This document shows, piece after piece, positions 55,460-64,000 of a DNA stretch of 64,000 bases. Each line of letters starts with the position of its first letter. Position 1 is the stretch's first letter. Origin of the DNA: Pseudomonas fluorescens (GTDB taxonomy: Bacteria; Pseudomonadota; Gammaproteobacteria; Pseudomonadales; Pseudomonadaceae); contig NZ_CP015225.1 in assembly GCF_001623525.1 (NCBI RefSeq), positions 2,852,001 to 2,916,000 on the forward strand, given 5' to 3'. The translations under genes and the position numbers were made by a program. Under the pieces are notes generated by a model. The model was not told where the DNA came from. It was given only the letters and a program-made list of their open reading frames with translations, and did not search any database.

Positions 55460-56341
55460 ATGCAATACATCTCGGAGATTGATCAATTGTCGAGTTACCC
55501 GAGCATCGATACGGAAGTGCTGCGTACCTTTGTCGCCATCGCCGACCAAGGCGGTTTCACCCGGGCCGGGGAATTGGTCAATCGCACCCAGTCTGCCGTC
55601 AGCATGCAGATGAAGCGGTTGGAAGAAGACGTGTTGCAACGACGGTTGTTCGAGCGTGACGGACGCCAGGTCAAGCTCACCGCTGAAGGCCAGGTGCTGT
55701 TGGGTTACGCGCGGCGGATCCTCAAGCTGCACAGCGAAGTGTTCAATACCCTGCGTGAACCGCACATGGTTGGCACGGTGCGCATCGGCACGCCGGACGA
55801 TTACGTGATGCGCTTTCTGCCAGGCATCCTGCAACGCTTCGCCCAGTTCTACCCGCTGATCGAAATTGAAGTGCACTGCGAATCGTCCAAGCAGTTGCTG
55901 CTGCGCCAGGACCTGGACCTGTCCATCGTCACCCGCAAACCGGGGGACGAAATCGGCCAGTTGCTGCGCAAGGAACGCTTTGTCTGGGCCGAAGCCGCTT
56001 GCTTCAATGTCCATGAACAAACACCGCTGCCGCTGGCGATGTTCAACAGTGACTGTTTCTGCCGGCAATGGGCCTGCAATGCGCTGGATGCCATGGGTCG
56101 CGATTATCGCGTGGCATACAACAGCTCGAGCCTGTCGGCGCTCATGGCGGTGGTGGGCGCCGGCCTGGCAATCACGGCGCAACTGGAAAGCCTGCTGACC
56201 CCGGACATGCGCGTACTGGGCGAAGCTGAAGACCTGCCGGAACTGCCCGAGGCCAGCATCATGCTGATCCGCAACCTGCATAACCCATCGCCGATCACCG
56301 AGTGCCTGGCCGAGCACATCGTCGAAGGCTTCAAACTTTAA
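55460..56341 (+). CDS. LysR-family transcriptional regulator
   Basis: The 293-residue regulator has the winged helix DTEVLRTFVAIADQGGFTRAGELVNRTQSAVSMQMKRLEEDVLQRRLFERDGRQV in outline and a periplasmic-binding-fold effector domain. ATG 55460, ATG 55451 or TTG 55487 could be the start; TTG 55487 has GGAG eight bases upstream and gives the usual N-terminal length, so the true start may be later than listed. Its end overlaps the TauE-like gene by 11 bases. Divergent DUF1127 is a possible target. Confidence 0.9.
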   Translation: MQYISEIDQLSSYPSIDTEVLRTFVAIADQGGFTRAGELVNRTQSAVSMQMKRLEEDVLQRRLFERDGRQVKLTAEGQVLLGYARRILKLHSEVFNTLREPHMVGTVRIGTPDDYVMRFLPGILQRFAQFYPLIEIEVHCESSKQLLLRQDLDLSIVTRKPGDEIGQLLRKERFVWAEAACFNVHEQTPLPLAMFNSDCFCRQWACNALDAMGRDYRVAYNSSSLSALMAVVGAGLAITAQLESLLTPDMRVLGEAEDLPELPEASIMLIRNLHNPSPITECLAEHIVEGFKL

Positions 56342-57080
56342 AGGCGAGCAGCACCGCGCACAGCACCAGGAAACCGCAAAACAGCCCGCGCAACAGCCGC
56401 TCCGGCAAGGCGTGGGCGACTTTCACCCCCCAACTGATGCTCAGCAGGCCACCGACGGCCAGCGGCAGGCCGATGCTCCAGTCCACCTCATGGTGAAACG
56501 CATAAGTGGCGAGGGTCACGCCGGTGCTGGGCAAGGCCAGTGCCAGGGATAACCCTTGGGCGACCACCTGGCTGGTGCCAAAAATGCTGGTCAGGATCGG
56601 CGTCGCGACCACGGCCCCGCCAACACCGAAAAGGCCGCCCATGGTACCGGACGCCGCCCCAAGCACGGCGAGCCATGGCCAGCCATAACGCATCTGCGCC
56701 GAAGCCGGTGCGTTGGCGGCGAACATGCGGGCCATGTTGTAGAGTGTCAGCGCGATCAGGAACGCGACGAAGCCGATCCGCATGCTGTTCGCGTCGATCC
56801 CCACGGCCCAGATCGAACCCAGCCAGGCAAAGCAGAACCCCATGGAAGCCAAAGGCAGGACATGGCGCAATTCGATGCGATTGCGCTGGTGATAGCGCCA
56901 CAACGCAAGCATCACATTGGGCACCACCATGACCAGCGCTGTCCCTTGGGCCATTTGCTGGTCGAGGCCGAACCAGACGCCCAGCACAGGAATGGCAATC
57001 AGGCCACCACCGATCCCGAACAATCCCCCCAAGGTGCCCAACACGGCACCAAAGACCAAGAACAGTGCAAATTCGAACAC
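56331..57080 (-). CDS. TauE/SafE-family membrane protein
   Basis: The 249-residue protein has about eight membrane helices and the family repeat GTLGGLFGIGGGLIAIPVLG and GTMGGLFGVGGAVVATPIL. The family exports sulfite or organosulfonates; the substrate is not readable here. GTG 57080 follows GGGGAGTCTTCT. It is convergent with the LysR gene and divergent from ohrR. Confidence 0.9.
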   Translation of the reverse strand: MFEFALFLVFGAVLGTLGGLFGIGGGLIAIPVLGVWFGLDQQMAQGTALVMVVPNVMLALWRYHQRNRIELRHVLPLASMGFCFAWLGSIWAVGIDANSMRIGFVAFLIALTLYNMARMFAANAPASAQMRYGWPWLAVLGAASGTMGGLFGVGGAVVATPILTSIFGTSQVVAQGLSLALALPSTGVTLATYAFHHEVDWSIGLPLAVGGLLSISWGVKVAHALPERLLRGLFCGFLVLCAVLLAFKV

Positions 57081-57227
57081 AGAAGACTCCCCTTTTCCTC
57101 AGGGCGCTTATCCTACGCAGTCGGCGCCAGCGGGGAAACGTAACATCCATCCGAAATATCAGAATTATCTGGTGCATTAAAGATTCGCCCGCTAGATTCG
57201 TATCGATCATTGATTGAAGGTTCTGCC

Positions 57228-57689
57228 ATGAACACCCTGCGCGACACCCCCGAAGCCTGCGAAGCCCTGCTACTCGACAACCAGGTCTGTTTCGCCCTGC
57301 ACTCCACGTCGCTGCTGATGACCAAAGTCTACAAGCCGCTGCTACAGGCCCTGGGCCTGACCTATCCGCAATACCTGGCGATGATGGTGCTGTGGGAAAA
57401 GGATGGATTGACCGTCGGTGAAATCAGCACGCGCCTGCTGACAGACCCCGGCTCGCTGACGCCACTGCTCAAGCGCCTGGAGGTCGAGGGCCTGCTGAGC
57501 CGCACCCGCAGCCGTGAAGACGAACGTGTGGTGATTGTCGAACTCACCGAACAGGGCCGCGCCCTGCGCGAAAAAGCCCTCGACATTCCCCAATGCATCC
57601 TCGCCGCCAGCGGCCAGACCCTGGAGCAGTTGAAGAAGCTGCAACTTGACCTGCAGGCACTGCGCGGGCATTTGCAAGACAGCCTCTGA
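57228..57689 (+). CDS. ohrR: Organic hydroperoxide-sensing repressor OhrR
   Basis: The 153-residue MarR-family repressor has the sensing cysteine near residue 21 (LDNQVCFALHSTSLLMTKVYKPLL), LTYPQYLAMMVLWE, and the wing LLTDPGSLTPLLKRLEVEGLLSRTRSREDERVVIVELT. Oxidation of the cysteine releases DNA and induces ohr. ATG 57228 follows GAAGG. It resembles ospR in this window; the ohr neighbour distinguishes them. Confidence 0.94.
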   Translation: MNTLRDTPEACEALLLDNQVCFALHSTSLLMTKVYKPLLQALGLTYPQYLAMMVLWEKDGLTVGEISTRLLTDPGSLTPLLKRLEVEGLLSRTRSREDERVVIVELTEQGRALREKALDIPQCILAASGQTLEQLKKLQLDLQALRGHLQDSL

Positions 57690-57710
57690 CTAACCTCCAA
57701 CTGACCCACC

Positions 57711-57809
57711 GCTATCGCGAGCAAGCTCGCTCCCACACTTGATGCTCAGTGGCTATAAATCTGCCTTCGACGCAAATCTAATGTGGGCGCGAGCTTGCTC
57801 GCGATGGCG
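57711..57809. repeat. REP pair (GTGGGAGCGAGC type)
   Basis: Inverted REP copies flank a 50-base centre. The right arm has GTGGGCGCGAGC, one change from the consensus. It separates ohrR from the ohr promoter region. Confidence 0.9.
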
Positions 57810-57929
57810 GGGATCCTGCAGCTCCTTGATCTCTAACTCGCCCATCTAAATTTTTTTTGCTGCGCTGAAACGCTCTAGCTCAAGGGTTACACGCCCTTTC
57901 AGTGGCGCAAATTCAACTCACCTCAAAAA

Positions 57930-58006
57930 CTTATCTTGCGCGCAAAATATTAGCGCTATACATTTGCCTCACACCTAATTAGCGCGCAAACATTTAGCGC
58001 GATAAC
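57930..58006 (+). promoter_or_regulatory. ohr promoter and putative OhrR operators
   Basis: TTGCGCGCAA (57936-57945) is a palindrome, and TTAGCG recurs at 57950, in TTAGCGCGCAA (57979-57989) and in TTTAGCGCGATAA (57993-58005). TATACA (57957-57962) may be the -10 element. The repeated motif spans the promoter as expected for OhrR control. Confidence 0.65.
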
Positions 58007-58032
58007 ACCACCCTAGAAACGAGGCTCTCATC

Positions 58033-58452
58033 ATGCAAACTCTCTACACCGCAATCGCAACCTCCACCGGCGGCCGTGATGGTCGTGCGATCTCCAGTGA
58101 CAACATCCTCGACGTCAAACTCGCCACGCCCAAGGAACTCGGTGGTGCAGGCGGTGCGGCGACCAACCCTGAGCAACTGTTCGCCGCCGGCTACTCGGCC
58201 TGCTTCATCGGCGCACTGAAATTCGTGGCTAGCCAGAGCAAACGCAAGATCCCGGACGACGCCTCGATTACAGCCCATGTCGGCATCGGCCAGATCCCCG
58301 GCGGTTTCGGCCTCGACATCGACCTGCACATCAGCCTGCCAGGGCTGGACCAGGCCGACGCGCAAAGCCTGGTGGATGCGGCTCACCAAGTCTGCCCGTA
58401 CTCCAACGCCACCCGCGGCAACGTTGATGTGCGCCTGCACGTGACCGTCTGA
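58033..58452 (+). CDS. ohr: Organic hydroperoxide reductase Ohr
   Basis: The 139-residue peroxidase detoxifies organic hydroperoxides with a dihydrolipoyl-linked cycle. It has the two catalytic cysteines in AAGYSACFIGALKFVA and HQVCPYSNATRGNVDV, and the arginine/glutamate region near the N-terminus. The product starts MQTLYTAIATSTGGRDG as in other Ohr proteins. The promoter region holds candidate OhrR operators. It is followed after 35 bases by an esterase gene, probably one operon. Confidence 0.96.
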   Translation: MQTLYTAIATSTGGRDGRAISSDNILDVKLATPKELGGAGGAATNPEQLFAAGYSACFIGALKFVASQSKRKIPDDASITAHVGIGQIPGGFGLDIDLHISLPGLDQADAQSLVDAAHQVCPYSNATRGNVDVRLHVTV

Positions 58453-58487
58453 CCACCAACCCTGGACCCGAACCTAAGGAGATGCAC

Positions 58488-59501
58488 ATGAACACCCTCA
58501 GCAAAGCCTTTGCCGGCACCCTTCTCGCCCTCAGCGTCAGCAGTGCCTTCGCCGACGGCATCGTCGAACACAACACCCAGGCGTTTCTCGACGTGCTGAA
58601 TGCCGGCACTGGCAAGCCCCTGGAGCAACTGTCGCCCAAGGACGCCCGCGCCGTATTGGTGGGCGCCCAGGCGGGGGTGAAACTGACTTTGCCCAAGGCC
58701 GACGTCAGCGAGAAAACCATCCAGGTCGATGGTCAGTCGATCAGCCTGACCATCGTTCGCCCGGCCGGGGTCAAGGGTGAGTTGCCCGTGTTCATGTTCT
58801 TCCACGGCGGTGGCTGGGTATTGGGTGACTTCCCGACCCACGAACGCCTGGTTCGAGATCTGGTGGCGGGCTCGGGCGCTGTCGCGGTGTTCGTCAACTA
58901 CACGCCCTCACCCGAGGCGCATTACCCGGTGGCGATCAACCAGGCCTACGCCGCCACGAAATGGGTGGCCGAACACGGCAAGCAGATCAACGTCGACGGC
59001 AAGCGCATGGCCGTGGTGGGCAACAGCGTCGGCGGCAACATGGCGGCGGTCGTGGCCCTGATGGCGAAAGACAAAGGCACACCGGCGATCCGTTTCCAGG
59101 CGTTGCTATGGCCGGTGACCGACGCCAGCTTCGAGACGGCGTCCTACAACCAGTTCGCCGAAGGGCACTTCCTCAGTAAAAACATGATGAAATGGTTCTG
59201 GGACAACTACACCACCGATGCCGGGCAACGCGGCGAGATCTATGCCTCGCCGCTGCGGGCCAGCACCGCACAACTCAAGGGTCTGCCGCCAGCGCTGGTG
59301 CAGACCGCCGAGGCTGATGTCTTGCGCGATGAAGGCGAAGCCTATGCCCGCAAGCTGGACGCGGCCGGTGTACCCGTCACCGCCGTGCGCTACAACGGCA
59401 TGATCCACGACTATGGCTTGCTCAACGTGGTCAGCCAGGTCCCAGCGGTGCGTTCGGCGATGTTGCAGGTGTCCGAAGAGCTCAAGCAGCACTTGAAATA
59501 A
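58488..59501 (+). CDS. Exported alpha/beta hydrolase (HSL-type esterase)
   Basis: The 337-residue enzyme has a signal peptide (TLSKAFAGTLLALSVSSAFA) and so acts in the periplasm. It belongs to the hormone-sensitive lipase family: oxyanion motif FFHGGGWVLGD, nucleophile serine in VGNSVGGNMA, acid near QTAEADVLRDEGEAYA and catalytic His in GMIHDYGLLN. ATG 58488 follows AAGGAG at seven bases; an ATG at 58482 lies inside that site. Position after ohr suggests it is induced by organic hydroperoxides and might cleave esters of oxidised lipids (inference). Confidence 0.86.
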   Translation: MNTLSKAFAGTLLALSVSSAFADGIVEHNTQAFLDVLNAGTGKPLEQLSPKDARAVLVGAQAGVKLTLPKADVSEKTIQVDGQSISLTIVRPAGVKGELPVFMFFHGGGWVLGDFPTHERLVRDLVAGSGAVAVFVNYTPSPEAHYPVAINQAYAATKWVAEHGKQINVDGKRMAVVGNSVGGNMAAVVALMAKDKGTPAIRFQALLWPVTDASFETASYNQFAEGHFLSKNMMKWFWDNYTTDAGQRGEIYASPLRASTAQLKGLPPALVQTAEADVLRDEGEAYARKLDAAGVPVTAVRYNGMIHDYGLLNVVSQVPAVRSAMLQVSEELKQHLK

Positions 59502-59518
59502 CTGGGCCCCGGAGCCTT

Positions 59519-59651
59519 GGTGGCGAGGGAGCTTGCTCCCGCTCGGCTGCGCAGCAGTCGTAAAATGGGCAAATGCGGTATGACTGGATAATCGCGTTGT
59601 CTGGGTTTGGGGCTGCTGTACAGCCCAGCGGGAGCAAGCTCCCTCGCCACA
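59519..59651. repeat. REP pair (GTGGCGAGGGAGC type)
   Basis: Inverted REP copies flank an 80-base centre with GGGGCTGCTGTACAGCCC next to the right arm. It lies between the esterase gene and the efp terminator. Confidence 0.9.
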
Positions 59652-59675
59652 GGGTTCTGCTGTGGCACTTTGAAA

Positions 59676-59708
59676 TAAAAAAGCCCGACTCAATGGTCGG
59701 GCTTTTTC
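59676..59708. terminator. Bidirectional terminator near efp
   Basis: AAAAAGCCCGAC and GTCGGGCTTTTT flank TCAATG. It ends efp on the minus strand and the esterase transcript on the plus strand. Confidence 0.92.
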
Positions 59709-59724
59709 ATACACAAGGCTTCGC

Positions 59725-60294
59725 TTATTTTGCGCGGCCTTTGTAGGAACCGCCTTCGCGGGTATCGATCTCGATCATGTCGCCGATTTCGATGAAGTCA
59801 GCGACCGACAGCTCGGTACCGTTCTTCAGTTTGGCAGGCTTCATCACCTTGCCGGAAGTGTCACCGCGAGCGGAGCCTTCGGTGTAGTCAACCTGACGCA
59901 CGATGGTGGTCGGCAGTTCTACGGAAACCAGGCGTTCTTCGAAGAACACGGCTTCGCAGACGTCGGTCATGCCTTCTTCGATGAACGGCAGAACGCTTTC
60001 GATGTCTTCGGCGTTCAGCTCGTACATGGTGTAGTCAGTGGTGTCCATGAACGTGTAGGTGTCGCCGCTGATGAAGGACAGGGTCGCTTCTTTGCGGTCG
60101 AGGATCACGTCGTCCAGTTTGTCGTCGGCGCTGTAGACGATCTCGGTCTTGTAACCGGTCAGCAGGTTCTTCAGCTTGGTCTTCATGATCGCGCTGTTAC
60201 GACCCGACTTGGTGAACTCAGCTTTCTGAACCAGCCAAGGATCGTTTTCGAGACGGATCACGGTCCCGGGTTTCAGTTCTTTACCAGTTTTCAT
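59725..60294 (-). CDS. efp: Translation elongation factor P
   Basis: The 189-residue factor relieves ribosome stalling at polyproline. The KOW-like, OB1 and OB2 domains are complete. The modified loop is KSGRNSA with Arg32, so this is the arginine type that EarP rhamnosylates rather than the lysine type. The earP gene lies 49 bases away on the same strand, upstream, so the enzyme and target are encoded together. Confidence 0.97.
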   Translation of the reverse strand: MKTGKELKPGTVIRLENDPWLVQKAEFTKSGRNSAIMKTKLKNLLTGYKTEIVYSADDKLDDVILDRKEATLSFISGDTYTFMDTTDYTMYELNAEDIESVLPFIEEGMTDVCEAVFFEERLVSVELPTTIVRQVDYTEGSARGDTSGKVMKPAKLKNGTELSVADFIEIGDMIEIDTREGGSYKGRAK

Positions 60295-60342
60295 TGCGAA
60301 TATCCGAATTTGGATGGGATTTACAAAAATCTAGGCCGCGTA

Positions 60343-61476
60343 TCATATCCAATTTACATAAAACTTCACCAGCGCTGCGGCAAGATCGGCTCGCGAGGCC
60401 TGTTCCAGACACCACGCCTGGGCATGTTCGGCCAGTTCCTGCTGCTGTTCACGGGTGGCTTTCCAATATTCGGTCATGTCCTGGCCGGCATTCCAGGCCC
60501 GCCAAAGACCGCTGATCGCTTTTTGCGCAGCCGGTGAAAGCCCCTGATTGTAGAGCCTGAGAAATGCCTCGAGCTTTTCCAGGTGGACGTCTTCTTCCTG
60601 CTGGTAGATATGCCAGAGCAGCGGCCGACCAGCCCACTGGGCGCGCACGAAGGAGTCTTCGCCACGCACGGCGTTGAAATCACAGCACCATAGCAACTGG
60701 TCGTACTGATCCTGGCGAACGAACGGCAGCACCTGCACCGTCAGTGCACCGCGTCGATGCAGCGCACCGACCTTCAGGCCTTCGACACCGAGCCAACGCT
60801 CGACGTCGCCCAACACTCGCCCTTCGGGAACCAGCACATGAAATGCCTGGGTATCGGCTGCCATCGCGTCAAACCAACTCGCCAGCCCAGCGTTCTCGTA
60901 GGCAAACAGCGAGATCAGGCAGGCTTGCGGCGCCCGCTCCACGCCCAATCCTTGCAGGAAACTGCGTTGCGCTTCGGCATCCTGCTGAAATTGCCGACGG
61001 CGCTCCAGCAGGCCGGCCTCGCGCAGCAAGCCACCCGTTCCCTCCCGAAAGCCGGGGAAAAAGAAATATTTCTGCACGTGCTTGTATTTGACTGACGGTA
61101 AGCCATGGCAACCGATCACCCAGTCCTCGGCGCTCAAATAATCAAGGTTCATCCACAGGGGCGTCGTCTGGCGCGCGGCCATCGCATCCATGTAGGCGCT
61201 CGGCAGTTGGCAGGCAAACGCGGCGATCACCACGTCGGCGGCGTCGGTGGGCGCCCACTCCTCGGGCCAGTGACGCACTTGCACGCCCTGCTGCCATTGC
61301 TCGGACAGGGTGATGTCGATTTCCGGGCAAATTCGTTCGAAGGCACGCAGGTCGTCGACCCATAGCCGTACCGCGCATCGATGCTCGGCCACCAACTGCC
61401 GAGCCAGACGCCATGTGACACCAATGTCGCCAAAGTTATCGACGACGGTGCAAAAAATATCCCAACGCACGGTCAT
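60343..61476 (-). CDS. earP: EF-P arginine rhamnosyltransferase EarP
   Basis: The 377-residue GT-B glycosyltransferase transfers rhamnose from dTDP-L-rhamnose to Arg32 of EF-P. It starts WDIFCTVVDNFGDIGVTWRLARQL with the catalytic aspartates in DNFGD. Also seen are MNLDYLSAEDWV, KYFFFPGF and the C-terminal NAVRGEDSFVRAQWAGRPLLWHIY with the nucleotide-sugar contacts. It lies directly upstream of efp, the conserved order. Confidence 0.96.
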   Translation of the reverse strand: MTVRWDIFCTVVDNFGDIGVTWRLARQLVAEHRCAVRLWVDDLRAFERICPEIDITLSEQWQQGVQVRHWPEEWAPTDAADVVIAAFACQLPSAYMDAMAARQTTPLWMNLDYLSAEDWVIGCHGLPSVKYKHVQKYFFFPGFREGTGGLLREAGLLERRRQFQQDAEAQRSFLQGLGVERAPQACLISLFAYENAGLASWFDAMAADTQAFHVLVPEGRVLGDVERWLGVEGLKVGALHRRGALTVQVLPFVRQDQYDQLLWCCDFNAVRGEDSFVRAQWAGRPLLWHIYQQEEDVHLEKLEAFLRLYNQGLSPAAQKAISGLWRAWNAGQDMTEYWKATREQQQELAEHAQAWCLEQASRADLAAALVKFYVNWI

Positions 61477-61596
61477 TCCCGACTCCCTGTGGCAAAGGCC
61501 TGATTGTCCCGAATAAACCGATCACGCAGAAGAGCCGACGGCGATTAATCTTCATGCGACAATATCGCCTGCCCATGCCCCTGCCAGGAAGCAGCC

Positions 61597-61983
61597 ATGC
61601 CCGATCACCCGACACCCTCGCGCCTCACGGCTTTGCAATTGACCTTCAGCATCGCCCTGGGCCTGTGGCTGGGGTTCCTCGCCATCGTGTTGACGGGCTG
61701 GCTGCTGTCCAGATTCCTGTTCAACGAACAACTGGCACCCGTGGCCGCCGCCGTCCATCAACTGGCGCAACCACCGGCGGTGCAACCACCTCCAGAGCCG
61801 CCCACGCCGATGTTCGAGCAGTACCAGCAGAACCTGCAGAGGAACGAGCAGCGCCAGGCGCTCGATCAGGCCCGCAACAATCCGCGCAACCTGTCCAACC
61901 CCAAGTGCCAGTTCTGGCTGCAACAGGACCAGAATGCGCCCAGTGAGAAAAGCCGCGCCAACGTCCTGCAATTCTGCGAATGA
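61597..61983 (+). CDS. Single-pass membrane protein, function unknown
   Basis: I do not recognise this 128-residue protein. It has one N-terminal membrane helix (LTFSIALGLWLGFLAIVLTGWLL), a proline-rich linker (PPAVQPPPEPPTP), and a C-terminal part with two cysteines (NPKCQFWLQ and LQFCE) that could form a disulphide if it faces the periplasm. Its stop overlaps the start of the next gene, so the two are coupled. Confidence 0.7.
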   Translation: MPDHPTPSRLTALQLTFSIALGLWLGFLAIVLTGWLLSRFLFNEQLAPVAAAVHQLAQPPAVQPPPEPPTPMFEQYQQNLQRNEQRQALDQARNNPRNLSNPKCQFWLQQDQNAPSEKSRANVLQFCE

Positions 61984-62468
61984 CCATGAACAAACAGACC
62001 GTCCACCAGTTGATTCTCGACAAGCTCAAAATTGATCTCGACATCGCCGAACGCGCCGCGCAGACCGCCTACGAAACCGCGACCCACGAAGAAAACATCG
62101 CCGAGAACAAATACGACACCCTGGGCCTTGAAGCTTCTTACCTCGCTGCCGGGCAAGCCCGGCGCGTGGAAGAAATACGCCAGGCCCTCGCCCTCTGCCA
62201 GAACCTGACACTAAGGCCATACGACGAACAGCGCGGCATTCAGGTGGGCACGTTGATTGGTTTAGAGGATGAGGACGGTCGCCAGCAATGGCTGTTCCTG
62301 GGACCGGATGCGGCGGGCTTGAAGGTCTCGCTGGTGGGCCAGCCGATCACCGTCATCACCCCTCGCTCACCGCTGGGCCGCGGCCTTTTGGGCAAGTTCG
62401 AAGGGGATGAAGTAGAGATCGTGGTAGCGGGCGCCCGGCAACAGTTCGCTGTCACCGAGGCGATCTAG
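61980..62468 (+). CDS. GreA/GreB-like elongation factor family protein
   Basis: The 162-residue protein has an N-terminal helical stretch (LILDKLKIDLDIAERAAQTAYETATHEENIAENKYDTLGLEASYLAAGQARR) like a shortened Gre coiled coil and a C-terminal FKBP-like domain (LFLGPDAAGLKVSLVGQPITVITPRSPLGRGLLGKFEGDEVEI) typical of GreA/GreB and Rnk. The acidic coiled-coil tip needed for transcript cleavage is not obvious. It overlaps the preceding membrane-protein gene by four bases. RNA polymerase binding is inferred. Confidence 0.72.
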   Translation: MTMNKQTVHQLILDKLKIDLDIAERAAQTAYETATHEENIAENKYDTLGLEASYLAAGQARRVEEIRQALALCQNLTLRPYDEQRGIQVGTLIGLEDEDGRQQWLFLGPDAAGLKVSLVGQPITVITPRSPLGRGLLGKFEGDEVEIVVAGARQQFAVTEAI

Positions 62469-62475
62469 AAGGGTC

Positions 62476-63459
<984 letters not shown>

Positions 63460-63560
63460 TCAAAGCAGTTGGACGCCACGGGCATCAGCGACGGTATATA
63501 ACTATATGAAAGGTTTCGACAATAAATCTAGAACTTTTTATAAAAAGCCATCGTTTCGCC

Positions 63561-64000
63561 TCAGGCCTCTCCCTGGCGTCGGCGCTGTACCAGCGGTACC
63601 AGATAGACCGGCACCCGGGATAACTGCAATACCCGTGCAGCGGTTCTGCCCAAGGGGGTTTCACCGCTTGCCCCTTGGCAATGACTGCCTACGATCAGCA
63701 AGTCGACGGAGAGTTTCGCAGCCTGCTCCAGGATGACTTGGGAAGGATCGCCCTGGTACACCCTGACCGACTTGATCAGTTTCAAGTCCTGCTGCCCTTC
63801 CCCCAACTCCTCGCGGAAACTGTCGAGCACCCGCTGTTCGATATTGGCCATCACCGTATTCAGACCTTGGCGGTGAAATTCGTTCAGCGCCTGCTCGTCG
63901 AGATAGCTTTGCAACACCGACTCGGCGAACAGCCCCATCGGTTCTACCGCATGCACCACATACAACTCGGCTTCAAACGTCCGTGCTAACGCCAAGGCAT
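63561..64000 (-). CDS. Universal stress protein, C-terminal part (cut by window edge)
   Basis: The visible 146 residues are a UspA-family domain. HALALARTFEAELYVVHAVEP-like sequence begins at the edge (ALARTFEAELYVVHAVEP seen), and the ATP-loop region is DLLIVGSHCQGASGETPLGRTAARVLQLSRVPVYLVP, with G-x-H and the G9xS-type spacing partly kept. The start codon is beyond 64000. In PAO1 a usp gene also adjoins cysB, from memory. Confidence 0.9.
   Translation of the reverse strand, partial: ALALARTFEAELYVVHAVEPMGLFAESVLQSYLDEQALNEFHRQGLNTVMANIEQRVLDSFREELGEGQQDLKLIKSVRVYQGDPSQVILEQAAKLSVDLLIVGSHCQGASGETPLGRTAARVLQLSRVPVYLVPLVQRRRQGEA

Overview
The window reads as chromosomal DNA of a fluorescent Pseudomonas (P. 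fluorescens lineage). The support is GC-rich coding, a pyoverdine gene group at the left end, many Pseudomonas-type REP palindromes, and long runs of gene order that I recall from P. aeruginosa PAO1 (sagS-ospR-gpx-msrB-aminotransferase-htpX-tpm-deaD-class II DAHP synthase, then ohrR-ohr-efp-earP, then cysB-usp). These are memory-based comparisons, not searches. No tRNA, rRNA, CRISPR array, prophage, transposase or integrase was recognised. Genes are dense and mostly housekeeping or regulatory.

Layout. 1-4.9 kb: pyoverdine genes: the 5' part of pvdL (minus, cut by the window edge), divergent pvdS with a Fur-box promoter, and an acetyltransferase gene (pvdY-like). PvdS-type boxes lie before pvdL and pvdY. 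4.9-13.5 kb: a periplasmic binding protein gene, then a TetR regulator divergent from atuA-atuC-atuD-atuF, a compact acyclic terpene (citronellol/geraniol) degradation cluster with two palindromic operators. 13.5-20.1 kb: exonuclease, nucleoside phosphorylase, MOSC protein, CheV, an HPt-like protein, a NarX/NarL-type two-component pair and a YegS-type lipid kinase. 20.1-25.3 kb: molybdenum cofactor genes moeA, moaB and mobA, a small lipoprotein, a pseudouridine synthase, and an unknown gene behind a LexA box. 25.4-31.3 kb: a Kef-type antiporter, an ammonium transporter, a DUF883/DUF1469 envelope-protein operon and a dNTPase.

31.3-43.3 kb is a signalling block: a BvgA/EvgA-like regulator, a 1206-residue BvgS/EvgS-like unorthodox sensor, a HD-GYP protein with dCache, HAMP and GAF regions, free Met-R-SO reductase, a DUF815 ATPase and the SagS hybrid kinase. 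42.8-48.1 kb holds oxidative-stress genes (ospR, gpx, msrB), alaA-type aminotransferase, htpX and tpm. 48.2-57 kb holds a DODA-type dioxygenase, a DEAD-box helicase, a spermidine-synthase-like protein, class II DAHP synthase, a YcaQ-type glycosylase, DUF1127, LysR and TauE-like proteins. 57-61.5 kb holds ohrR, ohr plus an esterase, efp and earP. 61.5-64 kb holds two small coupled genes, cysB and the end of a universal stress protein gene.

The least explained parts are non-coding. They are a 247-bp intergenic REP-bounded block present twice 4 kb apart, a terminator-like hairpin in the msrB leader, a long palindrome near cheV, a LexA box before an unknown gene, and repeated GCACCAA half-sites before the ammonium transporter. 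I did not find a clearly new multi-gene system. The best candidates for new biology are the reduced atu cluster and the BvgAS-like/HD-GYP locus.
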